This document shows, piece by piece, positions 14,758 through 23,680 of a stretch of DNA of 64,000 nucleotides. Under the pieces are notes generated by a model that did no database searches, was not told where the DNA came from, and was given only the letters and a program-made list of their open reading frames with translations. Numbering within the stretch: the stretch's first letter is position 1; each line of letters opens with the position of its first letter. Both the position numbers and the translations under genes were made by a program. The stretch spans positions 1-64,000 of the forward strand of contig JBCBVY010000005.1 of the NCBI GenBank assembly GCA_039817385.1, in the 5' to 3' direction. The DNA is from JBCBCP01 sp039817385. Its GTDB lineage: Bacteria; Pseudomonadota; Alphaproteobacteria; Rhodobacterales; Rhodobacteraceae.

Positions 14758-14767
14758 GGAGGGCAAG

Positions 14768-15301
14768 ATGTCTCGAATTGGTAAGAAACCGGTCGATCTG
14801 CCCTCTGGCGTCTCTGCCACGGTCAGCGGCCAAAGCATCGAAGTGAAGGGCCCCAAGGGCACCCGCAGCTTCACCGCAACCGACGACGTCACGCTGGCGG
14901 TCGAGGACAACACCGTTGTCATCACGCCCCGCGGCAAGTCCAAGCGCGCGCGCCAGCAGTGGGGCATGTCCCGCACGCAGGTCGAAAACTGCGTGACCGG
15001 CGTGACCCAGGGCTTCAAGAAAGAGCTTGAGATTCAGGGCGTTGGCTACCGTGCGCAGATGCAGGGCAACGTGCTCAAGCTGAACCTCGGCCTGAGCCAC
15101 GACGTCGACATTGAAACGCCCGAGGGCGTGACGATCACGGCGCCCAAGCAGACGGAAATCATCGTCGAAGGCATCGACCAGCAGCTGGTCGGCCAGGTCG
15201 CTGCGAACATCCGCGACTGGCGAAAGCCCGAGCCGTACAAGGGCAAGGGCATCCGCTATAAGGGCGAGTTCATCTTCCGCAAGGAAGGCAAGAAGAAGTA
15301 A
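14768..15301 (+). CDS. rplF: 50S ribosomal protein L6
   Basis: 177 aa from MSRIGKKPVDLPSGV, chosen over a longer upstream frame because AGGAGGG lies just before it and the family starts here. The C-terminal motif RKPEPYKGKGIRYKGE is diagnostic. It sits near the factor-binding site of the 50S subunit. Confidence 0.97.
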   Translation: MSRIGKKPVDLPSGVSATVSGQSIEVKGPKGTRSFTATDDVTLAVEDNTVVITPRGKSKRARQQWGMSRTQVENCVTGVTQGFKKELEIQGVGYRAQMQGNVLKLNLGLSHDVDIETPEGVTITAPKQTEIIVEGIDQQLVGQVAANIRDWRKPEPYKGKGIRYKGEFIFRKEGKKK

Positions 15302-15312
15302 GGACCAGACAG

Positions 15313-15672
15313 ATGGCAAACAGCAAACGGACCCTGTTCCTCAAGCGCCGCCTGCGCGTCCGGAACAAGCTGCGGAAGGTCAACGCCGGTCGGCTGCGCC
15401 TTTCCGTGCACCGCTCGAACAAGAACATCAGCGTGCAGCTGATCGACGATGTCGCGGGCACAACCCTCGCCGCTGCCTCCTCGATGGAGAAGGATCTTGG
15501 CGTGGTCGGCAAGAACAACATCGCAGCGGCGACGAAGGTCGGCGCGGCGATTGCCGAGCGCGCGAAGAAAGCAGGCGTCGAAGAGGCCTATTTCGACCGT
15601 GGCGGCTTTCTCTACCACGGCAAGGTCAAGGCCCTCGCCGATGCAGCCCGCGAAGGCGGCCTGAAGCTCTAG
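15313..15672 (+). CDS. rplR: 50S ribosomal protein L18
   Basis: 119-aa 5S rRNA-binding protein; RLRVRNKLRKVNAGRLRLSVHRSNKNISVQ and the C-terminal AFDRGGF-like EAYFDRGGFLYHGKVKALADAAREGGL are diagnostic. The TAG stop abuts a paired REP-like element, which separates it from rpsE by 160 bases. Confidence 0.97.
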   Translation: MANSKRTLFLKRRLRVRNKLRKVNAGRLRLSVHRSNKNISVQLIDDVAGTTLAAASSMEKDLGVVGKNNIAAATKVGAAIAERAKKAGVEEAYFDRGGFLYHGKVKALADAAREGGLKL

Positions 15673-15737
15673 TGGCGGTGGGGTAGAACCCCACCCTACG
15701 CGGACCCCTGCCGTAGGGTGGGGTTCCACCCCACCAC
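15672..15737. repeat. Paired REP-like palindromes (inverted, BIME-like)
   Basis: GGTGGGGTAGAACCCCACC joined to CTACG, an 11-base linker, then CGTAG joined to GGTGGGGTTCCACCCCACC. Each half forms its own hairpin, and the halves are inverted relative to each other, as in bacterial interspersed mosaic elements. It lies between rplR and rpsE. Confidence 0.8.
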
Positions 15738-15832
15738 ATTTGCGGGCCAACCGGCCCCGATGATCCGGGAACAGAAGTTCACCGCGATTGACCCAACCGG
15801 CGCTGCGCGTCACCTGAGACAAAGGATGCCAC

Positions 15833-16411
15833 ATGGCAGAACGTGAAAACCGCCGGGGCCCCCGCCGCGACCGTGACGAGGCCCCCGAATTTGCAGACCG
15901 CCTGGTCGCAATCAACCGCGTGTCGAAAACCACCAAGGGTGGTAAGAATTTCGGCTTTGCTGCCCTCGTGGTGGTCGGCGACCAGAAAGGCCGCGTCGGC
16001 TTTGGCAAGGGCAAGGCCAAGGAAGTGCCCGAGGCGATCCGCAAGGCGACCGAGCAGGCGAAGCGCCAGATGATCCGCGTGCAACTGCGCGAAGGCCGCA
16101 CGCTGCACCACGACATGGAAGGCCGCCACGGCGCCGGTAAAGTTGTGATGCGCACCGCGCCGGAAGGGACCGGGATCATCGCGGGTGGTCCGATGCGTGC
16201 CGTGTTCGAAATGCTGGGCGTGAAGGACGTGGTGTCCAAGTCGATCGGTTCGGCCAACCCCTACAACATGATCCGCGCCACGATGGACGGTCTGCGCAAG
16301 GAACAGTCCCCGCGTGCCGTGGCTCAGCGCCGCGGCAAGAAGGTGGCGGACATCCTGCCCAAGCGTGATGACGCGCCCAGCGAGTCCGCTCAAGTCGCCG
16401 AGGAGGCATAA
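15833..16411 (+). CDS. rpsE: 30S ribosomal protein S5
   Basis: 192 aa; basic N-terminus MAERENRRGPRRDRDE followed by the double-stranded RNA-binding S5 domain (DRLVAINRVSKTTKGGKNFGFAALVVVGD) and the C-terminal domain with GTGIIAGGPMRAVFEMLGVKDVVSKSIGS. It helps proofread decoding and lies by the mRNA entry. Confidence 0.97.
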   Translation: MAERENRRGPRRDRDEAPEFADRLVAINRVSKTTKGGKNFGFAALVVVGDQKGRVGFGKGKAKEVPEAIRKATEQAKRQMIRVQLREGRTLHHDMEGRHGAGKVVMRTAPEGTGIIAGGPMRAVFEMLGVKDVVSKSIGSANPYNMIRATMDGLRKEQSPRAVAQRRGKKVADILPKRDDAPSESAQVAEEA

Positions 16412-16413
16412 GC

Positions 16414-16602
16414 ATGTCCAAGACAATTGTCGTCAAGCAGATCGGCTCCCCGATCCGCCGCCCCGCCAAGCAGCGCCAGACGCTGATCGGGCTGGGCCTG
16501 AACAAGATGCACAAGACCCGCGAGCTGGAGGACACGCCGTCCGTCCGCGGCATGGTCAAATCGATCCCGCATCTGGTTGAGATCGTCGAAGAAAAGGGCT
16601 GA
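16414..16602 (+). CDS. rpmD: 50S ribosomal protein L30
   Basis: 62 aa starting MSKTIVVKQIGSPIRRPAKQRQTLIGLGLNKMHKTRELEDTPSVRGMV, the L30 signature. Two bases follow rpsE. It ends a segment: a strong terminator follows, and rplO is 1.8 kb away. Confidence 0.97.
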   Translation: MSKTIVVKQIGSPIRRPAKQRQTLIGLGLNKMHKTRELEDTPSVRGMVKSIPHLVEIVEEKG

Positions 16603-16621
16603 GCGGGCGCTCCGCTACCGC

Positions 16622-16652
16622 AAAGGCCCCGCAGGTGACTGCGGGGCCTTTT
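16622..16652 (+). terminator. Terminator of the rpmC-rpmD segment
   Basis: AAAGGCCCCGCAG-gtga-CTGCGGGGCCTTTT, a near-perfect symmetrical hairpin that would work in both directions, also serving the convergent minus-strand gene. Confidence 0.9.
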
Positions 16653-16665
16653 GCGTCTGACCTGA

Positions 16666-17283
16666 TCAGTAAATCGCAGGCCGTGCCGCTGCCGCGCGGC
16701 CCAGCGCCAGCGCGCAGATAATCGCGCCGTTCAGCACGAACAGGTAAAGCGGATAGGCCAGCAGAACCCAGTCAACCGTTCCGACGGAGGCCAGCGCAAA
16801 GCAGGCCGCGATGAAAGACATCACCCAGGTTTTTGCCGTCTCACTTTCGGGCGCGCGGTAGGCTTTGATAATCGTCAAAGCCCCGCCCAGCAGGCTGATC
16901 GTGATTGTCATGGCCAGCGCGTAAGCCGCCGTCTCGGTAAAGTACCACACGATCACCCCGATCAGCGCCAGCCACAGCACCCGCTCGTCCGGGCGGGTCA
17001 GAAAGCTGCCCTTGCCCCGGCGGATCGACAGGAGCGTGATGATTACCGTGCCCGTCACCTGCGCCCCCGCGAACCAGAGCGACTGGCTCGCCCCTTCGGA
17101 CAGCTGCCCGCAGAACGCGATCGCGCTGAGGCAGGACCAGATCAACCAAGAGGCCCGCTGCGGCTCTGTCGCGCCATAAAGCGTGTCGCGGATGTAGGGG
17201 GCATAGGCGGCAAGGCTCAGTAGGGCCGAGAACATGCCCAGTACGGGGAGCGTTTCCGCCGGTAAAGACGCGAATTCAAACAT
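16666..17283 (-). CDS. Multi-pass membrane protein of unknown function
   Basis: 205 aa, six or seven hydrophobic helices; start MFEFASLPAE after GGAG. The pattern LAAYAPYIRDTLYG...PQRASWLIWSCLSAIAF resembles PQ-loop-type proteins but lacks a clear PQ pair in both halves, so the family is uncertain. It is one of two minus-strand genes inserted between rpmD and rplO. Confidence 0.6.
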   Translation of the reverse strand: MFEFASLPAETLPVLGMFSALLSLAAYAPYIRDTLYGATEPQRASWLIWSCLSAIAFCGQLSEGASQSLWFAGAQVTGTVIITLLSIRRGKGSFLTRPDERVLWLALIGVIVWYFTETAAYALAMTITISLLGGALTIIKAYRAPESETAKTWVMSFIAACFALASVGTVDWVLLAYPLYLFVLNGAIICALALGRAAAARPAIY

Positions 17284-17416
17284 CGTGCCGCTCCGCACCA
17301 GGAGGTTGAAATGAGGTGCGGAGGAAAATGGTGCTCCGCGTCACCCAACCGAATTAGATGCGGCGGTCATGCATGGCGATGGGGGTATTCCATACCTTCC
17401 CTAAAAAAGGCCGGGA

Positions 17417-18130
17417 TCAGCCACGCGGCAGGCGCATCGCGGGCGCAGCGCGCCCGATCACGGGGCAGCCCAGCGTCTCTGACAGCGCGGCGACCAGCTC
17501 GTCCACCGTGTCGGTTGCAACAAAGGTGCCGCCGGTGGCGTCGGCAAGGCACCGGGCCACCGTCGCGGCGCTGTGCGGGTCTTGTTCCGGGTTGTTCCAG
17601 GCAAAGAAGTCGACCGACACCCGAAAGCCCACAACATGCACCGTCAGGTCGTGCCCCGCTGCCGCCATTGCCTGCCCGAGCGCGCAGGGCCGCCCGCCGC
17701 AGGTCTCGTTCCCGTCGGTGACCAGCACCACGATGGCAGGCTGGTTGCGGTAGTCCAGCATCTCTGCCGCCCGCGCGACGGAGGCCGTCAGCGGCGTCAG
17801 TCCTTCGGGGCGCAGCGCGTCGATCTCAAGCACCATACGCGCGCCCGCGTTTGGCTCGGGTGGGAAGCGCAGGGAGATACCATCGCAGCTGCCCGTGCCC
17901 CCCGGGCCATAGGTCATCAACCCGATCCGGCGAAACCGCTCCACCCGCGGCATGACCCGCCCGACCGCCTGCCGCGCTTCTTCGATCCGGGTGGCGTCGG
18001 CCACATCAAACCCGATTTCTGACATGGAGGCGGAGCCGTCAAAGACCAGCATCGCATCAACGCTGCAATCGGCAAGCGCGCTTTGCGCGGTCAGGCACAG
18101 TGAAAGGGTGAGGGCGGCAAGCTGGTGCAT
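17417..18130 (-). CDS. Secreted von Willebrand factor A domain protein
   Basis: 237 aa with a signal peptide (MHQLAALTLSLCLTAQSALA, cleavage about residue 20) and a VWA domain. The metal-ion-dependent adhesion site is seen as DGSAS (31-35) with the downstream Asp in VVLVTDGNETCGG. Six or more cysteines suggest disulfides in the periplasm. Its ligand is unknown. It lies between rpmD and rplO with no obvious partner such as a MoxR ATPase. Confidence 0.8.
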   Translation of the reverse strand: MHQLAALTLSLCLTAQSALADCSVDAMLVFDGSASMSEIGFDVADATRIEEARQAVGRVMPRVERFRRIGLMTYGPGGTGSCDGISLRFPPEPNAGARMVLEIDALRPEGLTPLTASVARAAEMLDYRNQPAIVVLVTDGNETCGGRPCALGQAMAAAGHDLTVHVVGFRVSVDFFAWNNPEQDPHSAATVARCLADATGGTFVATDTVDELVAALSETLGCPVIGRAAPAMRLPRG

Positions 18131-18210
18131 GGGCGTAGCTTGCCGGGACTGCCCCGCGCGATCAAGCCGCTCTTGGGTGTCCGCGCCAGCGGCAGGACGG
18201 ACATGCGCGC

Positions 18211-18239
18211 TTGATCCTGCGCCGCGCGAGGTCTATACG
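18211..18239 (+). promoter_or_regulatory. Probable promoter of the rplO segment
   Basis: TTGATC (18211-18216), 17 bp, TATACG (18234-18239), then CGCCC. It starts a leader of about 135 bases that contains the 28-bp repeats. Confidence 0.65.
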
Positions 18240-18245
18240 CGCCCG

Positions 18246-18323
18246 GTGGCGCAAAGCGGCACGAGTCGATTATGTGGCGCAAAGCGGCACGAGCCGATCA
18301 TGTGGCGGGGTGCCACGATTCAT
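18246..18323 (+). repeat. 28-bp tandem repeat in the rplO leader
   Basis: GTGGCGCAAAGCGGCACGAG plus eight bases occurs at 18246-18273 and again at 18274-18301 with only two differences; a third, degenerate unit begins GTGGCGGGGTGCCACGA at 18302. The array lies in the predicted 5' untranslated region, 60 bases before the rplO start. Confidence 0.8.
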
Positions 18324-18382
18324 TTGTAACGCCGTGGTCGCCCAATTCGCTTCGGGGGCGTATCCGGCAAAGGAGAAGCGAC

Positions 18383-18844
18383 ATGAAACTGCACGAACTT
18401 TCCGACAATCCCGGCGCAACCAAAAAGCGGATGCGCGTGGGCCGTGGCCCCGGCTCTGGCAAGGGCAAGATGGGTGGCCGCGGCATCAAGGGTCAGAAGT
18501 CCCGCTCGGGTGTGGCGATTAACGGCTATGAGGGTGGCCAGATGCCGCTCTACCAGCGTCTGCCCAAGCGCGGGTTCAATAGCCCGAACCGCAAGAAATT
18601 CGCTGTCATCAACCTTGGCCTGATCCAGAAATTCGTGGACGCGGGCAAGCTCGACGCCTCCGCCGCGATTGACGAGGATGCGCTGGTCGCCTCCGGCCTT
18701 GTGCGCCGCAAGCTTGACGGCGTGCGCGTTCTGGCCAAGGGCGACGTGACAGCCAAGCTGAACCTGACCGTCACCGGCGCGTCCAAATCGGCCATTGAGG
18801 CCGTGGAGAAGGCAGGCGGAACGCTGGCCGTCGCAGCCGCATAA
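18383..18844 (+). CDS. rplO: 50S ribosomal protein L15
   Basis: 153 aa from MKLHELSDNPGATKKRMRVGRGPGSGKGKMGGRGIKGQKSRSG; the Gly-rich N-terminal arm is the L15 hallmark. AAAGGAG precedes the start. Longer upstream frames run through the tandem repeat and are not credible. Confidence 0.97.
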   Translation: MKLHELSDNPGATKKRMRVGRGPGSGKGKMGGRGIKGQKSRSGVAINGYEGGQMPLYQRLPKRGFNSPNRKKFAVINLGLIQKFVDAGKLDASAAIDEDALVASGLVRRKLDGVRVLAKGDVTAKLNLTVTGASKSAIEAVEKAGGTLAVAAA

Positions 18845-18902
18845 TGCAGACATGACTTGTGGCCCCTCCCGTGGGGGCTTACATCTGCAATCGACCGATC
18901 AT

Positions 18903-18941
18903 AACGCCGCCCGCCCGTGATCCGGCCCGGGCGGCGTTTTT
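18903..18941 (+). terminator. Intrinsic terminator or attenuator between rplO and secY
   Basis: AACGCCGCCCG, 14-base loop region, CGGGCGGCGTT followed by TTT. secY starts 18 bases later with no obvious promoter of its own, so read-through must be allowed; this may set the rplO:secY ratio. Confidence 0.65.
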
Positions 18942-18958
18942 GTACAAAGGACGCCCCT

Positions 18959-20320
<1,362 letters not shown>

Positions 20321-20347
20321 GGCGCCGGTCCGCGAGGGAGGAACACC

Positions 20348-20923
20348 ATGAACATCATTCTGCTCGGCCCCCCCGGGGCCGGTAAAGGCACGCAAGCGGG
20401 GTTCCTCGTCGAAGAACGCGGCATGGTGCAGCTGAGCACCGGCGATATGCTGCGCGCGGCCCGCACCTCCGGCACGGAGATGGGCAACCGCGTGGCTGCC
20501 GTGATGGACGCGGGCGAGCTGGTCACGGACGAGATCGTGATCGGCCTGATCCGCGAACAGCTTGAGACCGCGACCGGCAACGGCTTCATCTTTGATGGCT
20601 TCCCCCGCACGCTGGCGCAGGCCGACGCGCTGGGCGCATTGCTGACCGAGATGGGCCACAGCCTTGATGCGGTGATCGAGCTGGAGGTGAACGATGATGT
20701 CCTGGTGGACCGCATCGTGGGACGCGCGGCTGAGGCCGCCGCTGCGGGCCAGCCCGTGCGGGCCGATGACAACGAAGAGTCGCTCAAAGTCCGGCTGATG
20801 GAATACTACAAAAAGACCTCCCCGCTGATCGGCTACTATTACGCCAACGGCCAGCTGACACGCGTCGATGGGCTCGGCGCGATGGAGCAGGTGAAGGCGG
20901 ATATTGCCGCTGTTCTGGGTTAG
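20348..20923 (+). CDS. adk: Adenylate kinase
   Basis: 191 aa; converts AMP and ATP to two ADP. The P-loop is GPPGAGKGTQ (7-16); the AMP site is STGDMLRAA; FDGFPRTLAQA is present. The LID is the short type without zinc cysteines (VGRAAEAAAAGQPVRADDNEESLKVRL). It lies 27 bases after secY with GGGAGG before its start. Confidence 0.97.
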   Translation: MNIILLGPPGAGKGTQAGFLVEERGMVQLSTGDMLRAARTSGTEMGNRVAAVMDAGELVTDEIVIGLIREQLETATGNGFIFDGFPRTLAQADALGALLTEMGHSLDAVIELEVNDDVLVDRIVGRAAEAAAAGQPVRADDNEESLKVRLMEYYKKTSPLIGYYYANGQLTRVDGLGAMEQVKADIAAVLG

Positions 20924-20936
20924 GTTCTACGAGGGG

Positions 20937-20965
20937 TTGACGCCCTGCTGCACAGCCCTTAATGC
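20937..20965 (+). promoter_or_regulatory. Putative promoter of the rpsM segment
   Basis: TTGACG (20937-20942), 17 bp, TAATGC (20960-20965), in the 173-bp gap after adk. The same -10 and spacing are found before rpmH. Confidence 0.55.
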
Positions 20966-21096
20966 ACGCCATCCCTGATGGGAATCGCGGACCGTTCATC
21001 CGGTTCAGACCACCTCGACTTTGCGGAGCCATCGCGGCTCCGTAGTTGTGAAAAAAGGGCCCGGGATCACGGGCTCGCAACGAAAGGACAGCCCAC

Positions 21097-21465
21097 GTGG
21101 CACGTATTGCAGGGGTCAACATCCCCACCGCCAAGCGCGTCCCCATCGCGCTCACCTACATCACCGGTATCGGCAACACCTCGGCGAAGGCCATTTGCGA
21201 CGCGGTCGGCATCGACGTGACGCGCCGCGTCAACGAGCTGTCGGACGCTGAAGTGCTGAAAATCCGCGAGCACATCGATGAAAACTACATGGTCGAAGGT
21301 GACCTGCGCCGCGACGTGCAGATGAACATCAAGCGCCTGATGGACCTTGGCTGCTACCGCGGCTTGCGTCATCGCCGCAACCTGCCGGTCCGCGGCCAGC
21401 GCACCCACACCAACGCACGCACCCGCAAAGGCCCCGCAAAGGCCATTGCCGGCAAGAAGAAATAA
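21097..21465 (+). CDS. rpsM: 30S ribosomal protein S13
   Basis: 122 aa starting MARIAGVNIPTAKRVPIALTYITGIG; the C-terminal GLRHRRNLPVRGQRTHTNARTRKGPAK motif contacts the P-site tRNA. First gene of the alpha segment. Confidence 0.97.
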   Translation: MARIAGVNIPTAKRVPIALTYITGIGNTSAKAICDAVGIDVTRRVNELSDAEVLKIREHIDENYMVEGDLRRDVQMNIKRLMDLGCYRGLRHRRNLPVRGQRTHTNARTRKGPAKAIAGKKK

Positions 21466-21477
21466 GGAGGCGTACCG

Positions 21478-21867
21478 ATGGCTCGTGATGCACGGCGCGG
21501 TAAGCGCAAGGTCTCCAAGAACATCGCGGCGGGCGTGGCCCACGTGAATTCTTCGTTCAACAACACCAAGATCCTGATCTCTGACGTGCAGGGCAACGCC
21601 ATTTCGTGGTCGTCTGCCGGTACGATGGGCTTTAAGGGCTCGCGTAAGTCGACCCCCTACGCTGCACAGCTCGCTGCCGAAGACGCGGGCCGCAAGGCAC
21701 AGGAACACGGCGTGAAAACGCTCGAAGTCGAAGTGCAGGGCCCCGGTTCGGGCCGCGAGAGCGCGCTGCGCGCCCTGGCCGCCGTCGGCTTCAACATCAC
21801 GTCGATCCGCGACGTGACGCCGATTGCCCATAACGGCTGCCGCCCGCCAAAGCGTCGCCGCGTCTGA
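21478..21867 (+). CDS. rpsK: 30S ribosomal protein S11
   Basis: 129 aa; platform protein with VAHVNSSFNNTKILISDVQGNAISWSSAG and the C-terminal DVTPIAHNGCRPPKRRRV signature. AAGGAGG precedes it, 12 bases after rpsM. Confidence 0.97.
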   Translation: MARDARRGKRKVSKNIAAGVAHVNSSFNNTKILISDVQGNAISWSSAGTMGFKGSRKSTPYAAQLAAEDAGRKAQEHGVKTLEVEVQGPGSGRESALRALAAVGFNITSIRDVTPIAHNGCRPPKRRRV

Positions 21868-21888
21868 GGTCGCCGGATAACCCAATTT

Positions 21889-21940
21889 GGGGGCCGCGTA
21901 CTGCGTGGCCCCCGCACGCGTTTACAAACCTCGAGCGTGC
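21889..21940 (+). promoter_or_regulatory. Two stem-loops between rpsK and rpoA
   Basis: GGGGGCC/GGCCCCC with an 11-base loop (21889-21913), directly followed by GCACGC/GCGTGC (21914-21919 with 21935-21940). There is no T-run, so these are not intrinsic terminators. They could be an autoregulatory site, since S4 in E. coli controls this operon, but rpsD is not here. Confidence 0.4.
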
Positions 21941-21982
21941 GCACCTTAGGGACATGGGGCGCGTACAAGGATGGAGGGATAC

Positions 21983-22999
21983 ATGATCCACAAGAACTGG
22001 GCCGAGCTCATCAAACCGCAGCAGCTGGAGGTTAAGCCGGGCAACGATCCCGCCCGTGTGGCCACGGTCGTTGCCGAACCGCTTGAGCGGGGCTTTGGCC
22101 TCACGATGGGCAATGCGCTGCGCCGGGTGCTGATGTCGAGCCTGCAAGGCGCGGCCATCACCTCCGTGCAGATCGACAACGTGCTGCACGAGTTTTCCTC
22201 CGTCGCGGGCGTGCGCGAGGACGTGACCGACATCATCCTGAACCTCAAGGGCGTCAGCCTGCGCATGGACGTCGAAGGGCCGAAGCGCCTGTCGATCTCT
22301 GCCAAGGGTCCGGGCGTTGTGACCGCGGGGGAAATCTCTGAAAGCGCGGGGATCGAGATTCTGAACCGCGATCACGTGATCTGCCACCTCGACGACGGCG
22401 CGGACCTCTACATGGAGCTGACCGTCGGCACGGGCAAAGGCTACGTCGCCGCCGACAAGAACAAGCCCGAGGACGCGCCCATCGGCCTCATTCCGATCGA
22501 TGCGATCTATTCGCCGGTCAAGCGGGTCAGCTACGACGTGCAGCCCACCCGCGAGGGGCAGGTGCTGGACTATGACAAGCTGACGATGAAGATCGAAACG
22601 GACGGTTCGATCACGCCGGATGACGCCGTGGCCTTCGCCGCGCGCATCCTGCAGGACCAGCTGCAGATCTTCGTGAACTTCGACGAGCCGGAAAGCGCGA
22701 CCGCGTCTTCCGACGACGACGGGCTGGAATTCAACCCGCTGCTGCTCAAGAAGGTGGACGAGCTGGAACTGTCGGTCCGGTCTGCGAACTGCCTGAAGAA
22801 CGACAACATCGTCTACATTGGCGATCTGATCCAGAAGACCGAAGCGGAGATGCTGCGCACCCCGAACTTTGGCCGCAAGTCGCTGAACGAGATCAAGGAA
22901 GTGCTATCCGGCATGGGCCTGCACCTGGGCATGGACGTCGAGGACTGGCCGCCCGACAACATCGAAGACCTCGCCAAGAAATTCGAGGACAATTTTTAA
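21983..22999 (+). CDS. rpoA: DNA-directed RNA polymerase subunit alpha
   Basis: 338 aa from MIHKNWAELIKPQQLEV (GGAGGG upstream). The N-terminal dimerisation domain contains GFGLTMGNALRRVLMSSLQGAAITSV; the C-terminal domain that binds UP elements and activators contains LLKKVDELELSVRSANCLKNDNIVYIGDL and GRKSLNEIKEVL. Confidence 0.98.
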   Translation: MIHKNWAELIKPQQLEVKPGNDPARVATVVAEPLERGFGLTMGNALRRVLMSSLQGAAITSVQIDNVLHEFSSVAGVREDVTDIILNLKGVSLRMDVEGPKRLSISAKGPGVVTAGEISESAGIEILNRDHVICHLDDGADLYMELTVGTGKGYVAADKNKPEDAPIGLIPIDAIYSPVKRVSYDVQPTREGQVLDYDKLTMKIETDGSITPDDAVAFAARILQDQLQIFVNFDEPESATASSDDDGLEFNPLLLKKVDELELSVRSANCLKNDNIVYIGDLIQKTEAEMLRTPNFGRKSLNEIKEVLSGMGLHLGMDVEDWPPDNIEDLAKKFEDNF

Positions 23000-23010
23000 G
23001 ACCCGCGCGC

Positions 23011-23041
23011 GGCCAAGATTATTCGTCGAATAATCTTGGCC
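23011..23041. repeat. 31-bp A/T-rich palindrome (AGATTATTCG family, copy 2)
   Basis: GGCCAAGATTATTCG, a single T, then the perfect complement. Twelve bases after the rpoA stop. It shares the AGATTATTCG core with 185-210. Confidence 0.85.
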
Positions 23042-23146
23042 CCCGCAAAACCGGACCGGGCAGGTCCCAAGGAGAGCCCAAGACACGCATCGCGGGCCGG
23101 ACAAAGCAAAACCGCCCGTAGAGGGCACCGATAAAGGATCAAAACC

Positions 23147-23563
23147 ATGCGTCACGCACGTGGCTATCGCCGCCTCAACCGCACCCATGAGCACCGCAAG
23201 GCGCTCTTTTCCAACATGGCCGGCTCGCTGATCGAGCATGAGCAGATCAAGACGACCCTGCCCAAGGCCAAGGAACTGCGCCCGATCATCGAAAAGCTGA
23301 TCACGCTGGCCAAGCGCGGCGATCTGCACGCGCGCCGTCAGGCGGCCTCCAAGCTCAAGCAGGACAAATACGTCGCAAAGCTCTTTGACGTGCTTGGCCC
23401 CCGCTACGCGGAGCGTCAGGGCGGCTATGTCCGCGTGCTGAAGGCGGGCTTTCGCTATGGCGACATGGCGCCGATGGCGATCATCGAGTTCATCGACCGC
23501 GACCGCGACGCAAAGGGTGCAGCCGACAAGGCCCGTGTTGAGGCCGAGGACGCGGCGGAGTAA
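23147..23563 (+). CDS. rplQ: 50S ribosomal protein L17
   Basis: 138 aa starting MRHARGYRRLNRTHEHRKALFSNMAGSLIEHEQIKTTLPKAKELRPIIEKLITLAK; the tail is acidic and Ala-rich. It lies in the exit-tunnel region and is the last gene of the ribosomal block. A strong terminator follows. Confidence 0.97.
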   Translation: MRHARGYRRLNRTHEHRKALFSNMAGSLIEHEQIKTTLPKAKELRPIIEKLITLAKRGDLHARRQAASKLKQDKYVAKLFDVLGPRYAERQGGYVRVLKAGFRYGDMAPMAIIEFIDRDRDAKGAADKARVEAEDAAE

Positions 23564-23584
23564 ACCCCGCCCACAGATTTCCAG

Positions 23585-23614
23585 AACGCCCCGCTGCACC
23601 CGGCGGGGCGTTTT
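23585..23614 (+). terminator. Terminator of the alpha segment
   Basis: AACGCCCCGC, 8-base loop, GCGGGGCGTTTT, 21 bases after rplQ. Confidence 0.88.
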
Positions 23615-23680
23615 GCGTTTCAAGGGAACGGCCGCGCGTCCCCTTGCAATGACCGCGCGCGCCTCGCATAGGATGGCGCC

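Noticed and set aside
18246..18323. CRISPR-like array before rplO
   Set aside because: Repeat units abut each other with no spacers, only about 2.5 copies, and there are no cas genes.
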